Shown: piece by piece, positions 7,979-16,504 of the stretch
Layout: each line of letters opens with the position of its first letter
Numbering within the stretch: position 1 is the stretch's first letter
Origin: Treponema sp.
GTDB lineage: Bacteria; Spirochaetota; Spirochaetia; Treponematales; Breznakiellaceae
Direction: 5' to 3'
Length of the DNA stretch: 64,000 nucleotides
Assembly (NCBI GenBank): GCA_031266075.1
Contig: JAISBS010000094.1
Coordinates: forward strand, 1-64,000
Translations under genes and position numbers: made by a program
Notes under the pieces: model-generated
What the model was told of the DNA's origin: nothing
The model's database searches: none
What the model saw: the letters and a program-made list of their open reading frames with translations, nothing else

Positions 7979-8308
7979 TCAGAGGCCTTCGTATTTTTTG
8001 ATAATTTCGTCTATTTCCTTCATCAACTTTTGTTTAATCCGGGTTAATTCCTGAACCATCCTGCTCTGTTCCGCCCCATCCGGCCCGTCCACCGGGTATT
8101 CCAGAAAAAGCTGATAGGGAAAAATACCCAGGCCGTCGGCGATATTTTGCAGCACCTCGGGCGAGGGGAAATTTTTGCCGTTTTCCACAGCGTTCAGGTA
8201 GTTGGGCGAAATATTGATCATCTCGGAAAATTCAAGCTGACTGAATCGTTTCTTTTTGCGAAAAAAACGGAGATTTCTGATAAATGCCGCCTGTAAGGGG
8301 GTCATCAT
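7979..8308 (-). CDS. XRE-family HTH transcriptional regulator
   Basis: A 109-residue protein with a Cro/CI-type helix-turn-helix over residues 9-65 (SQLEFSEMINISPNYLNAVENGK) and a lysine-rich helical tail (TRIKQKLMKEIDEIIKKYEG) that could dimerise. It is divergent from a lipoprotein gene, with a perfect 6-3-6 palindrome in the shared AT-rich gap, so autoregulation plus control of the lipoprotein is likely. No clear Shine-Dalgarno precedes ATG 8308 (ATG 8305 also in frame). It resembles the second XRE gene at 16134-16484 in sequence and arrangement. Confidence 0.85.
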   Translation of the reverse strand: MMTPLQAAFIRNLRFFRKKKRFSQLEFSEMINISPNYLNAVENGKNFPSPEVLQNIADGLGIFPYQLFLEYPVDGPDGAEQSRMVQELTRIKQKLMKEIDEIIKKYEGL

Positions 8309-8360
8309 TCAATAAAATAAACATTTTTGAATTCTGAAAACACTGCATTAGTGTTATTTT

Positions 8361-8401
8361 AACGGTAAAACCGTTGACTTTTTATTTTTTTATGATAAAA
8401 T
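8361..8401 (+). promoter_or_regulatory. Lipoprotein promoter with 6-3-6 operator palindrome
   Basis: TTGACT (8374-8379), 16-bp spacer, TAAAAT (8396-8401). The perfect palindrome AACGGT-aaa-ACCGTT (8361-8375) touches the -35 and lies between the XRE gene and the lipoprotein it probably controls. Confidence 0.6.
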
Positions 8402-8475
8402 GATGGCCATACTATGATTTTCCATGTATTACCCTGTCTTTTGGCCGGGTAAAAATCAAACAGGAGGCTATTTTG

Positions 8476-8934
8476 ATGAAGAAAACAGGTATTTTGGTAA
8501 TTATCGCTTCGACGATAATCGGGGTATCGGTTATGGGCTGCGCGACCAATGTGGCAACAACGAAAAACACCGCTTTGGACAAGAAGCCGATAGAGATTGC
8601 CCAGGGCAGGCAGTATGAAGTGCTGGGCCCGGTAACGCTGAAAAAAGCGTGGTTTGGCGTGTTGGGCACCCACATTGACGGGGGCGCGTTTTGGTCCCCC
8701 GTGGATGCGTTTCTTTACCAGAGCGGCGGGATAACCTATGTTGATCTGCTTGAGGAAGCGCAAAAAAAGTTCCCCGGAGCGGATGCGGTCATAGATCTGA
8801 ATATTGACTATGAGGGGAGCTTCTACGCCGTATTTTATGCAAAGCGGACCAATATTGTATCGGGCATTGCCATAAAATATGCCCGGGCCGCGGCGGCGCC
8901 CGGCAACCCAACCCTGGAATTAAAAGTCAGGTGA
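8476..8934 (+). CDS. Small lipoprotein of unknown function (paralogue of 13547-14017)
   Basis: A 152-residue protein with a signal peptide ending in the lipobox VMGC. I recognise no named family. The segment ITYVDLLEEAQKKFPGADAV matches ITYADLLSKAAELGADDIV in the lipoprotein at 13547-14017, so the two are diverged paralogues. The pattern Y-x-LL-x-x-A-x(4-6)-GAD-x-(V/I) recalls small alpha/beta periplasmic domains. ATG 8476 follows AGGAGG (8462-8467); TTG 8473 is less likely. The divergent XRE gene is its probable regulator. Confidence 0.75.
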   Translation: MKKTGILVIIASTIIGVSVMGCATNVATTKNTALDKKPIEIAQGRQYEVLGPVTLKKAWFGVLGTHIDGGAFWSPVDAFLYQSGGITYVDLLEEAQKKFPGADAVIDLNIDYEGSFYAVFYAKRTNIVSGIAIKYARAAAAPGNPTLELKVR

Positions 8935-8980
8935 GGTTGTTCCAAACCCCCGGTTGGTTTTGAAAAAAACTGATGTATAG

Positions 8981-9007
8981 GCCGCGCCTCCCGGCGCGGC
9001 TTTTTTT
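8981..9007 (+). terminator. Rho-independent terminator after the lipoprotein gene
   Basis: A perfect GC stem GCCGCGCC-tccc-GGCGCGGC (8981-9000) followed by seven T. A weaker family hairpin (8939-8962) precedes it. Confidence 0.9.
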
Positions 9008-9067
9008 GTGCCGCCTAAAGCCCTGATACAGCGGCATCCTTGCCCGGATTACCGGCGCGCAGGGCGA

Positions 9068-9146
9068 CGCGCAGGGCGGCCTAAATACCGCCGCCTTTGG
9101 TACGCGCGGGGGCTTTTGGTATGCGCCGGGCCTGTGCTGCCGGCGC
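9068..9146. repeat. Second copy of the 80-bp dispersed repeat
   Basis: Matches 7846-7926 with only scattered differences and in the same orientation. The two copies bracket the XRE/lipoprotein module, as expected if that block was inserted or duplicated by recombination between repeats. Confidence 0.75.
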
Positions 9147-9152
9147 GCCGGC

Positions 9153-10184
9153 CTATTCCGTCACCGGGCCGCTGTAAGAAGTTCCCGCCTCGTCCCGGAA
9201 GGGAATGAAGCTGACCCGCAGGCCGTTGTATACGTCCCGCCGGCTCAGAATAATGGAGCCGTCTTCGGCCACTTCCTTCTTCACTTCCATAATGTACTGG
9301 CGGCCCGGCGGCCCCAGGGGCAGAACCATGACGCCCCCCGGTTTGAGTTGCCGGAGCAGGGGCGGCGGAATGTGGTCGATAGCGCAGGTTACGATGATCT
9401 GGTCAAAGGGAGCGTATTTTTCCCAGCCGTAGTAGCCGTCCCCCAGTTTCCGGTTGATGGAACCGTAGGCGGGGTAGAATTTTTCCAAATCCCGGTAGAG
9501 GCTGTCGGTCTCGATGAACAGGGGCTTGATGATCTCGATGGTGTAGACCTCGCTGGTCAGATAGGACAGGATCGACGACTGGTAGCCCGATCCGGTGCCG
9601 ATTTCCAGCACCTTGTCGCCGGGGTTGATGTTCAGGGTAGTGGTCATCATGGCCACCACATCGGGATCCGTGATGGTGGCCCCGTAGCCGATGGGGAGCC
9701 AGGTGTCGGCGTATTCAAGTCCCTTGTTCCGGGCCCGGACAAAATGTTCCCGGGGGGCCAGCAAAAAGGCACGGGCATCTTCGGGGCGCTTCAGTTCCGA
9801 GGAAAGGACAAAGTCCTGGGCCAGGTTCCAGCGGTCCTCCAGAAAAGCGGGGGCGTCGTTCCGGTTGTTCCGCATCCAGGACAGCCATACTTCTTTGGTT
9901 TCGATGGGCATGGACCGGGCCAGGCCGGGGCCGTCGTATTTGCGGGCCCCCGGCAGGGTTTCGTAGGCCAGGCCGTATTCGGGGCTGTCCGCCCCGGCTT
10001 CAAGGGCAGCCTGGGCCGCTTCTTCCACCGCGAGCCGGGCCACCGCTTCCTCATAGGGAACCACCTGCTCCAACTGCGCCGAAACCAGCAGGGGAAGGGT
10101 CAGGCCGGAGACCAATCCGCTTATCCATCCGGCGGCCAGAATGACAATGATAAACGCGGGGACAGAAGTTTGAAAAATTTTCAC
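9153..10184 (-). CDS. Protein-L-isoaspartate methyltransferase-like protein with N-terminal membrane segment
   Basis: About 343 residues. The C-terminal half is a PCMT-type SAM methyltransferase (motif I VLEIGTGSGYQSSIL, then VYTIEIIKPLF and LKPGGVMVLPLG), a family that repairs isoaspartyl residues. The N-terminus carries a hydrophobic signal or anchor (FIIVILAAGWISGLVSGLTLPLL) and roughly 130 extra residues, so it may act outside the cytoplasm, which is unusual for this fold. The start was placed at GTG 10184, just before the signal sequence. A longer frame to TTG 10271 would run through an intergenic hairpin and put 30 odd residues before the signal. Confidence 0.75.
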   Translation of the reverse strand: MKIFQTSVPAFIIVILAAGWISGLVSGLTLPLLVSAQLEQVVPYEEAVARLAVEEAAQAALEAGADSPEYGLAYETLPGARKYDGPGLARSMPIETKEVWLSWMRNNRNDAPAFLEDRWNLAQDFVLSSELKRPEDARAFLLAPREHFVRARNKGLEYADTWLPIGYGATITDPDVVAMMTTTLNINPGDKVLEIGTGSGYQSSILSYLTSEVYTIEIIKPLFIETDSLYRDLEKFYPAYGSINRKLGDGYYGWEKYAPFDQIIVTCAIDHIPPPLLRQLKPGGVMVLPLGPPGRQYIMEVKKEVAEDGSIILSRRDVYNGLRVSFIPFRDEAGTSYSGPVTE

Positions 10185-10433
10185 CTGTTTACACCAATAG
10201 AAAAAAGAGACTTGCGGGAGCCGCTGGAATCCCAGCCGGGGCTTCCAGGGTTTCCCTTGTTCAGGAACCAACCGGGTTACTAAACAACTCCAGTGTAGGA
10301 AAAATCCCCGCCGCTGTCAACGCGCGCGCCATCAATCCGGCATCCATGCCGCGCATCCAGGCCCCCCGGCAGGCGGGAGGCTTTTGTCCTGGGTGGAAAA
10401 TAAAGTAACGGGTTCGGAAACAGCCCTGCTCTA

Positions 10434-10463
10434 TTGTAAATCCCGGCGCTTTTTTATTATACT
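10434..10463 (+). promoter_or_regulatory. Promoter giving a near-leaderless transcript
   Basis: TTGTAA (10434-10439), 18-bp spacer, TATACT (10458-10463). The ATG at 10473 lies 10 nt past the -10 and has no proper Shine-Dalgarno, so transcript and gene may start together. Confidence 0.5.
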
Positions 10464-10472
10464 GGACGTTAT

Positions 10473-12977
10473 ATGAAAAACACCAAGCTGATCGCCCTGT
10501 TTTTTGTTTCCGTGGCGGGGATTTCCTATGAACTGTATGTGATGCGGATCTTTTCCGTCGGCGGCTGGTCCAATTTTGGCTCGCTGGTCATTTCCACCGC
10601 CCTGCTGGGCATCGGCCTTTCGGGAATCATCCTCACCTTTCTGGAAAAATGGGTCAATGAACGGGCCGATATGATCCTCTCGATCTGCGCCATAAGCCTG
10701 CCCCTGCTGATGACGCTGGCGCTTATCGCCGCCCAGATGGTGCCCTTTAACCCCGTGTTTCTGGCCTCCGATTCCCGGCAGCTCTGGTTCATCGGGGCCT
10801 ATTACATCATCTACGGCCTGCCGTTTTTTGCGGTCGCCACCTTTACGGGGGTGGCCTTTATGTCGCTGCGGGACGAAATCCAGAAGGTCTATTTCTGGAA
10901 TATGATCGGCTCCGGGGTGGGAGGCTTTTTCATCATTGTTTTTATGTTTCTGCTACCCCCTCAGTACCTGATCCTTCCCATTCTGGCCCTGGCTGTGGCG
11001 GCGGCCCTCTTTACCACCGTGGTCCGGGACGGGCCGGGGGGAAAATACGGGTTTCCCGGCCTCCAGTTGCTGGCCCTGTCCCTTTCGGTCCTCTGTTCAA
11101 TCTGCTTTGTGTTTTTCTGGGGGAATATCCGGATCTCCGATTACAAGGCCATCAGCTATGTGCGGAAGTACCCCGATTCCAGTCTGGTCCACCATTCTTA
11201 CGGCCCCGGCGGGGAGTACCATGTCTACGATTCCCGGTATTTCCACTTTGCGCCGGGACTCTCGGACAACGCGGCTCTGCGGATTCCCGCCATGCCGGAA
11301 CAGCCCTATTGGGGGCTTTTTGTGGACGGTGAGGGGCCCATCGGGATCATGGGGAAGCTCCGGGAAAACGAGCAGGTTTACATGGATTACCTGCCCATGG
11401 CGGCTCCCTACACGATGATCGCCAACCCCGAAGTGCTGCTGGTCAACCTGAGCGGGGGCATCAACGCCCAGATCGCCCGGTACAAGGGGGCCCGGAGCAT
11501 AGACATTGTGGAGCCCTCGCAGGAGATGATCCGCCTGCTCCGGGACGATTCAAATGTCTCCCGGTTTACCGGACGGCTTCTGGATTCCGGTGAAATCCGG
11601 CTGATTCAGGGGGAAGGCCGGGCATGGTGCATGGATCATGAAAAAACCTACGATCTTATCGAAATAAGCCTGGTGGATTCCATCGGCCTTTCCGATTCCG
11701 GGGGCTATGCGGTTCATGAGGATTACAAATACACCGTGGAAGCCGTCAAGGAATACCTGAAAAGCCTGAAAGACGAGGGGGTTCTATCCATCACGGTCTG
11801 GGACCGGCTGAATCCTCCCCGGAACGTACTCCGGCTCCTCAACACGGTGATCACCGCCATGGAAGAGTCGGGAATGGCTGCGCCGGAGCAGAGCCTCTAC
11901 TCCTTCGGCCTCTTTATGTCCACCTCTACTATTCTGGTAAAAAACGGCCCCTTTACCGAGGGGGAACTCTACGACCTCAACAACTTTGTACGGACCCGGT
12001 CTTTTGAATTCCTCTATGTCCCCGGCGCGGAACTGCCCCAGCGGGACATTAACATCCTTATGGGGGCCTACCGCAACCACTTTGAGGATCATAGGGAAGA
12101 AGCGGCGGTGGAAAGTTTTACCAACGCCGATATGTACCGGGCGGCGATTCTGGCCTTTTTTGATGGCCGGGGGGCGGAGATCCAAAAGCAGTATGTCTTT
12201 GACGTCCGGCCCATCCGGGATTCCCGGCCCTATTATTCGGGCTTTTTGAAGCTGCGGAACCTGCCCATCTATCTGGATCAGATGGAGGACATTTCCGAGG
12301 AATGGGGCTACCTCCTCCTTTTGGCAATGCTGGTTCAGGCCTGTCTCTTCGGCCTTATCGTCATCCTTATCCCCGTGGCGGGCCGCTGGAAAAGCCTCTT
12401 TACCAATCGCCGGGGCGCGGCGGGGGTTATCTGCTACTACGCCGGGCTGGGGCTGGGATATATGCTGATCGAGATATTTCTTATCCAGCGGCTGGGGGTC
12501 TTCCTTTCCAACCCCACCTATTCGGCCAGCATCGTGATCACCGTTATGCTGATCTGCTCGGCGCTGGGGAACCTTGCCAGCGGCCTCCTCAAACGGTTCC
12601 GGCTGGTGGTGGTGGCGGTTTCCTGCGCTCTTATCGCCGGGGGCCTGTGCTTTTACATCTTCGGCCTTGACGGGTTTCTGGACCAGTTCCGATCCGCGGG
12701 CCTTTTAACCCGGGTTTTCGCCGCCACCCTGATCATTGCCCCGGTGGCCTTCTTCATGGGGGTTCCCTACCCCAACGGCCTGGACAGCCTTCAGGAACAC
12801 CGCCCCCACCTTTTACCCTGGGCCTGGGGCATGAACGGCGGCCTTTCGGTGGCGGGAAGCGCCCTGGCCCGGATTCTCGCGGTCTCCAGCGGTTTCCCGG
12901 TTCTTTTGACGGTGGGGGCGCTGGTCTACGTCATGGTGGGAGCCCTGTTCTTCGTCAACCAGGGCGATCGCCGCTAA
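10473..12977 (+). CDS. Membrane-embedded spermidine-synthase-like protein
   Basis: An 834-residue protein with three parts. About seven N-terminal transmembrane segments are followed by a soluble Rossmann domain like that of polyamine aminopropyltransferases (VLLVNLSGGINAQIARYKGA, IDIVEPSQEMIRLL, near residues 320-450), then about six C-terminal membrane segments. Large fused membrane/spermidine-synthase-like proteins of this type are known but functionally undefined. The usual DTDP-type aminopropyl motif is not obvious, so polyamine synthesis should not be assumed. No polyamine genes flank it. A leaderless start is likely. Confidence 0.75.
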   Translation: MKNTKLIALFFVSVAGISYELYVMRIFSVGGWSNFGSLVISTALLGIGLSGIILTFLEKWVNERADMILSICAISLPLLMTLALIAAQMVPFNPVFLASDSRQLWFIGAYYIIYGLPFFAVATFTGVAFMSLRDEIQKVYFWNMIGSGVGGFFIIVFMFLLPPQYLILPILALAVAAALFTTVVRDGPGGKYGFPGLQLLALSLSVLCSICFVFFWGNIRISDYKAISYVRKYPDSSLVHHSYGPGGEYHVYDSRYFHFAPGLSDNAALRIPAMPEQPYWGLFVDGEGPIGIMGKLRENEQVYMDYLPMAAPYTMIANPEVLLVNLSGGINAQIARYKGARSIDIVEPSQEMIRLLRDDSNVSRFTGRLLDSGEIRLIQGEGRAWCMDHEKTYDLIEISLVDSIGLSDSGGYAVHEDYKYTVEAVKEYLKSLKDEGVLSITVWDRLNPPRNVLRLLNTVITAMEESGMAAPEQSLYSFGLFMSTSTILVKNGPFTEGELYDLNNFVRTRSFEFLYVPGAELPQRDINILMGAYRNHFEDHREEAAVESFTNADMYRAAILAFFDGRGAEIQKQYVFDVRPIRDSRPYYSGFLKLRNLPIYLDQMEDISEEWGYLLLLAMLVQACLFGLIVILIPVAGRWKSLFTNRRGAAGVICYYAGLGLGYMLIEIFLIQRLGVFLSNPTYSASIVITVMLICSALGNLASGLLKRFRLVVVAVSCALIAGGLCFYIFGLDGFLDQFRSAGLLTRVFAATLIIAPVAFFMGVPYPNGLDSLQEHRPHLLPWAWGMNGGLSVAGSALARILAVSSGFPVLLTVGALVYVMVGALFFVNQGDRR

Positions 12978-13019
12978 ACGCGCCGCGGGGCGTGAGTTGC
13001 CGAAATTTATTTTTTTTAC

Positions 13020-13049
13020 TTGACGCCGGCTCTAAAGGGCTGTCATAGT
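13020..13049 (+). promoter_or_regulatory. Promoter of the cyclic-nucleotide-domain gene (leaderless candidate)
   Basis: TTGACG (13020-13025), 18-bp spacer, CATAGT (13044-13049). The ATG at 13056 sits 7 nt after the -10, exactly at the expected transcription start. The TTG at 13020 is the -35, not a start codon. Confidence 0.55.
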
Positions 13050-13055
13050 AGTTAT

Positions 13056-13487
13056 ATGGTAGAACCTTCGGCGTTGCAGAAATATTCCCTCTTCGGCGGC
13101 CTCATGGAGGATCAGATTGTGCGCCTGCTCCCCCTGATGGAACAGGAGCGTTACCAGCCGGGGGACATTATTATGACCGAAGGGGAGCTGAACGACCGAA
13201 TCCACTTTATCCTTTCGGGCCGGGTGGATGTCTACAAGGGGGACGTGAACCTGACCGAGTTCAAAGAGGGGGACTTTTTTGGCGAAATGGAGGTGCTGGA
13301 CGTGATGCCCACCGCGGCGACCATCAAGGCGCTGTGCCCCGTGGAGCTTATGTCCATCTCCAACCGGTCCCTCCGGGAGATTTACAAGACCGACGCGAAA
13401 ATCTTTTCCATGATTATCATGAACCTGGCCCGGGATCTTTCCCGGCGGCTCAGGCGCATGGACGACCGGGTCCTTGACCATTCATAG
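13056..13487 (+). CDS. Cyclic nucleotide-binding (CRP-like) domain protein without HTH
   Basis: A 143-residue protein made of one cNMP-binding beta-roll: YSLFGGLMEDQIVRLLPLM, then YQPGDIIMTEGELNDRIHFILSGRVDVY, and the phosphate-binding cassette EGDFFGEMEVLDVMPTAATIKA. The canonical cassette arginine (R-[ST]-A-[ST]) is replaced by T-A-A-T, so cyclic-nucleotide binding may be altered or lost. The C-terminal helix (LARDLSRRLRRMDDRVL) has no DNA-binding domain. It is probably a small regulatory module with an unknown partner. The start at ATG 13056 fits the predicted leaderless transcript. Confidence 0.8.
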   Translation: MVEPSALQKYSLFGGLMEDQIVRLLPLMEQERYQPGDIIMTEGELNDRIHFILSGRVDVYKGDVNLTEFKEGDFFGEMEVLDVMPTAATIKALCPVELMSISNRSLREIYKTDAKIFSMIIMNLARDLSRRLRRMDDRVLDHS

Positions 13488-13502
13488 CCGGTTTGGTAGT
13501 AT
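13474..13502 (+). promoter_or_regulatory. Promoter of the second small lipoprotein gene
   Basis: TTGACC (13474-13479), 17-bp spacer, TAGTAT (13497-13502), overlapping the end of the cyclic-nucleotide-domain gene. The leader is about 38 nt. Confidence 0.65.
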
Positions 13503-13546
13503 CTTTAACACTATTAGCATTTTCATTAACAAAGGAGCGAAAGGTT

Positions 13547-14017
13547 ATGAAAAAAATACGCCTTATCTCTGGACTTGTCATGCTGGCTCTGCTGGTGGGG
13601 TGTTCGTCAACCCAGTTTTCCAACGAACTGGCCGGGCGGACCGACTATGTGAATATGGCGGTCAAGGATTTTACCGGGCTGGGGATTATTTTTGTGGAAT
13701 CCGTAGAGGAATTTACCGCCGGGCCCCTGGGATTTAAAAGGACCCACACCGGATCACAGATAACCTATGCGGACCTCCTGTCCAAGGCCGCGGAACTGGG
13801 GGCCGATGATATTGTCAACATCCGCATTGATATTACCACCGATCACGAAAAAAACAACTTTGTCGATTTTTTCCGGGGTTATAAACGGACCTACACCTAC
13901 CGGGGTACGGCTCTGGCGGTCAAATATACCGCCGCGGTAAACGTCAACCCCGGCGAGCGGAACAGCCTCGGGCCCGATGACATCAAGCAGGCGGTTGTCA
14001 ACCAGCTCGCCCGGTAA
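13547..14017 (+). CDS. Small lipoprotein of unknown function (paralogue of 8476-8934)
   Basis: A 156-residue lipoprotein (signal peptide LVMLALLVGCSS). It shares the ITYADLLSKAAELGADDIVNIRID block and a terminal LAVKYTA strand with the lipoprotein at 8476-8934, so they form a small family in this genome. Function is unknown; the fold may be a compact alpha/beta domain. ATG 13547 has AAAGGAG (13531-13537) upstream; an earlier in-frame start at 13493 lies before the promoter start point. No XRE gene accompanies this copy. Confidence 0.78.
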   Translation: MKKIRLISGLVMLALLVGCSSTQFSNELAGRTDYVNMAVKDFTGLGIIFVESVEEFTAGPLGFKRTHTGSQITYADLLSKAAELGADDIVNIRIDITTDHEKNNFVDFFRGYKRTYTYRGTALAVKYTAAVNVNPGERNSLGPDDIKQAVVNQLAR

Positions 14018-14031
14018 GGAACCATCCTGAA

Positions 14032-14070
14032 AAAAAGACCGCCGGGCGCTTAAGTCCCCGCGGTCTTTTT
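14032..14070. terminator. Bidirectional terminator between lipoprotein and pckG
   Basis: AAAAAGACCGC and GCGGTCTTTTT arms around a 16-nt loop, with A tract and T tract on either side, so it can stop transcription from both convergent genes. A family hairpin (AAAACCC/GGGTTTT, about 14096-14120) follows. Confidence 0.85.
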
Positions 14071-14126
14071 AACCGTAAAATGTTCAAGGAAAAACCGGAA
14101 AACCCCGGTTGGGTTTTCGGAAGCTC

Positions 14127-15947
14127 CTAAACCCCCAGCCGCTTTTCTATGGCGTCCAGTTCCGCCGCCAGTTCCCCGGGAAGCTTGTCCCCAAATTTGG
14201 GATAGTGGTTTTCCCGGACATCGGCGATTTCCTTTTTCCAGCCTTCGGTGTCCACCGAGCAGATTTCCTTCATGTCCGCTTCGCTCACCCCGCCGGGCCG
14301 GGAAATGGCGTCCGGTTTGGGCAGGTTGCCGATGGCGGTTTCCACATAGTTGTCCGCGCCGTTGCAACGGTCAAAGATCCAGGCCAGAACCCGGCTGTTG
14401 TCCCCGTAGCCGGGCCAGATAAATTTGCCCGCCTCGTTTTTACGGAACCAGTTAACAAAGAAAATTTTCGGGAGCCTGGACTCGTCGTGGCTCTGGCCGA
14501 TTTTGATCCAGTGTTTGAAGTAGTCCCCCATGTGGTAGCCGCAGAAAGGCAGCATGGCAAAAGGGTCCCGCCGGATAGTACCGGCCTTGAGATCCAGGGC
14601 CGCGGCGGTAACTTCGGAACCCACGATGGAGCCCATGAAGACCCCGTGGATCCAGCTTTTTGCCTGATTCACCAGGGGGATGGTCTTGGGCCGCCGGCCC
14701 CCGAAGAGGAAGGCGCTGATGGGCACCCCTCTGGGGTCTTCCCATTCTTGGGCGATCACCGGGCACTGTTTGGCGGGGGCGGTGAAACGGCTGTTCGGAT
14801 GGGCCGCAGGTTTCTGTTCCTTGTTGTTCTTGTCCTGAACCCACTCGTTGCCGTTCCAGTCGATAAGTTTCCCCGGCGCATCGCTGCCGATCATCTCCCA
14901 CCAGACATCCTTGTCTTCCGTCAGGGCCACATTGGTGTAGATAGTGTTTTTCTTGATGGTCAGCATGGCGTTGGGGTTGGATTCCATATTGGTTCCGGGA
15001 GCCACGCCGAAAAAGCCCGCCTCGGGGTTGATGGCGTAGAGCCTGCCGTCGGCGCCGAATTTCATCCAGGCAATGTCGTCCCCCACGGTTTCAACCTTCC
15101 AGCCGGGCAGTTTGGGAACCAGCATGGCCAGGTTGGTCTTGCCGCAGGCCGAAGGGAAGGCCCCGGTGATGTATTTGACCTCCCCCTGGGGGTTGGTGAT
15201 TTTGAGGATCAGCATGTGTTCCGCGAGCCAGCCCTCGTCCCGGGCCAGGACGCTGGCGATCCGCAGGGCCAGGCACTTTTTGCCCAAAAGGGCGTTGCCG
15301 CCGTAGCCGGAGCCGTAGGACCAGATTTCCCGGGTTTCCGGGAAGTGGGAGATGTATTTTTTGTCCAGCGGGGCGCAGGGCCACGTGCCGCCGTCCTGTT
15401 TGCCGGGCTCCAGGGGTTTCCCCACCGAATGGAAACAGGGCACGTAGTACCCGCCGGAACCAAGGACATCCAGCACTTTGGCCCCCACCCGGGTCATAAT
15501 GTGCATATTCGCCACCACGTAAGGGGAATCGGTAATCTCCACCCCGATTTTGGCAATATCCGAGCCCACGGGCCCCATGGAGAAGGGGATCACGTACATG
15601 GTCCGGCCCTTCATGCTGCCCCGGTACAGTTCGGTCATAGTTTTTTTCAGCTCCGCCGGGTCTACCCAGTTGTTGGTAGGCCCCGCGTCTTCCTGCTTTT
15701 CGCTGGCAATATAGGTGCGGTTTTCCACCCTGGCCACATCGGAGGGGTCGGAGCGGAACAGCACGCAGCCCGGCAATTTTTGGGGGTTCAGGGGAGTAGC
15801 CAGCCCCGCGTCGATGGTCAATTGGATCATCCGGTCGTATTCGGCCTGGCTGCCGTCGCAGACCTCCACCGAATCGGGGCCCATCAGGGCAACGGCGTCC
15901 TCAATCCATTGCTTTAATCCGGTATGTTTTAATTCGCCTATGTTCAT
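14127..15947 (-). CDS. pckG: Phosphoenolpyruvate carboxykinase (GTP)
   Basis: A 606-residue GTP-type PEPCK interconverting oxaloacetate and PEP. It has the P-loop with the catalytic cysteine FPSACGKTN (C268, K270), the substrate loop [14 protein letters not shown], and [12 protein letters not shown] near residues 115-126. Length is normal for the family. ATG 15947 was chosen because AAAGGAG lies 5 nt upstream; ATG 15962 would use no Shine-Dalgarno. In fermentative bacteria the enzyme may run in the CO2-fixing direction toward succinate. It has its own promoter at 16041-16069 and a long leader containing a nested hairpin. Confidence 0.96.
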   Translation of the reverse strand: MNIGELKHTGLKQWIEDAVALMGPDSVEVCDGSQAEYDRMIQLTIDAGLATPLNPQKLPGCVLFRSDPSDVARVENRTYIASEKQEDAGPTNNWVDPAELKKTMTELYRGSMKGRTMYVIPFSMGPVGSDIAKIGVEITDSPYVVANMHIMTRVGAKVLDVLGSGGYYVPCFHSVGKPLEPGKQDGGTWPCAPLDKKYISHFPETREIWSYGSGYGGNALLGKKCLALRIASVLARDEGWLAEHMLILKITNPQGEVKYITGAFPSACGKTNLAMLVPKLPGWKVETVGDDIAWMKFGADGRLYAINPEAGFFGVAPGTNMESNPNAMLTIKKNTIYTNVALTEDKDVWWEMIGSDAPGKLIDWNGNEWVQDKNNKEQKPAAHPNSRFTAPAKQCPVIAQEWEDPRGVPISAFLFGGRRPKTIPLVNQAKSWIHGVFMGSIVGSEVTAAALDLKAGTIRRDPFAMLPFCGYHMGDYFKHWIKIGQSHDESRLPKIFFVNWFRKNEAGKFIWPGYGDNSRVLAWIFDRCNGADNYVETAIGNLPKPDAISRPGGVSEADMKEICSVDTEGWKKEIADVRENHYPKFGDKLPGELAAELDAIEKRLGV

Positions 15948-15978
15948 GGGAACTCCTTTCATATCAGTATGAGTGTTG

Positions 15979-16018
15979 TTCGATAACCAACAACGAACCG
16001 GAGGTTCGGGTTATTGAA
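15979..16018 (-). repeat. Nested hairpin in the pckG leader
   Basis: Inner perfect stem CGAACC-gga-GGTTCG (15994-16008) inside an outer TTCGATAACC/GGTTATTGAA pairing. It belongs to the window-wide hairpin family but lies in the predicted 5' leader, about 30 nt before the pckG ribosome-binding site, so it could affect translation or mRNA stability rather than termination. Confidence 0.6.
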
Positions 16019-16040
16019 TAAGTCCTTTGGCTTTACCCTT

Positions 16041-16069
16041 ATACTATTGGATAGGCGCGTAAAACACAA
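16041..16069 (-). promoter_or_regulatory. pckG promoter
   Basis: On the minus strand: TTGTGT (16069-16064), 17-bp spacer, TAGTAT (16046-16041). The predicted leader is close to 90 nt. Confidence 0.55.
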
Positions 16070-16133
16070 GGGATTTTTCCGTCCGTCCGCCGTTTTTTAC
16101 GAATATATTGGACTTGCTCAATAACCCAGTTGG

Positions 16134-16484
16134 TTACCGGCTTAGGCTGGATTTGCGGTATTTGCAGCGGAGCTTTTCCAGAGCCTGGGCGACGGCGTCC
16201 ACCGTAAGCGCCGCCGCTTCCCGGGAATATTTTTCCATAAAAAATTCAGTGTCGCCGGAAAGGGGGAAATCCGGCTTGAGCAGTTCATAAGCCGCAATGT
16301 CCAGCGTATCCGACAAATTGACCAGGGTGTCTGACGACAGCCAGCGTTTGCCATTTTCAAGATCGCTGACAAAATTGGGAGAAATATCGAGCTTTTCCGC
16401 CAGTTTTGCCTGGGTCAGGCCCCGAAAATTCCGGTAATAGCGTAAATTTGCCCCCAAAACAGCCCGCAATTCGCTCTCAGTCAT
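16134..16484 (-). CDS. XRE-family HTH transcriptional regulator
   Basis: A 116-residue regulator with the HTH near residues 10-66 (LTQAKLAEKLDISPNFVSDLENGK). It aligns with the XRE protein at 7979-8308 along NLR(F/Y)(F/Y)R, ISPN and ENGK, so the two are related. It is divergent from the outer-membrane protein gene at 16607, with a perfect 6-3-6 palindrome between them, mirroring the first XRE locus. No strong Shine-Dalgarno is visible. It is likely a local repressor of itself and the barrel gene. Confidence 0.85.
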   Translation of the reverse strand: MTESELRAVLGANLRYYRNFRGLTQAKLAEKLDISPNFVSDLENGKRWLSSDTLVNLSDTLDIAAYELLKPDFPLSGDTEFFMEKYSREAAALTVDAVAQALEKLRCKYRKSSLSR

Positions 16485-16504
16485 GGAAACAATTAACTAT
16501 TATA

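Noticed and set aside
14109-15917. A 602-aa open frame on the plus strand opposite pckG
   Set aside because: It is a shadow: Gly/Pro/His/Arg-rich, no family match, no Shine-Dalgarno, fully antisense to a textbook pckG.
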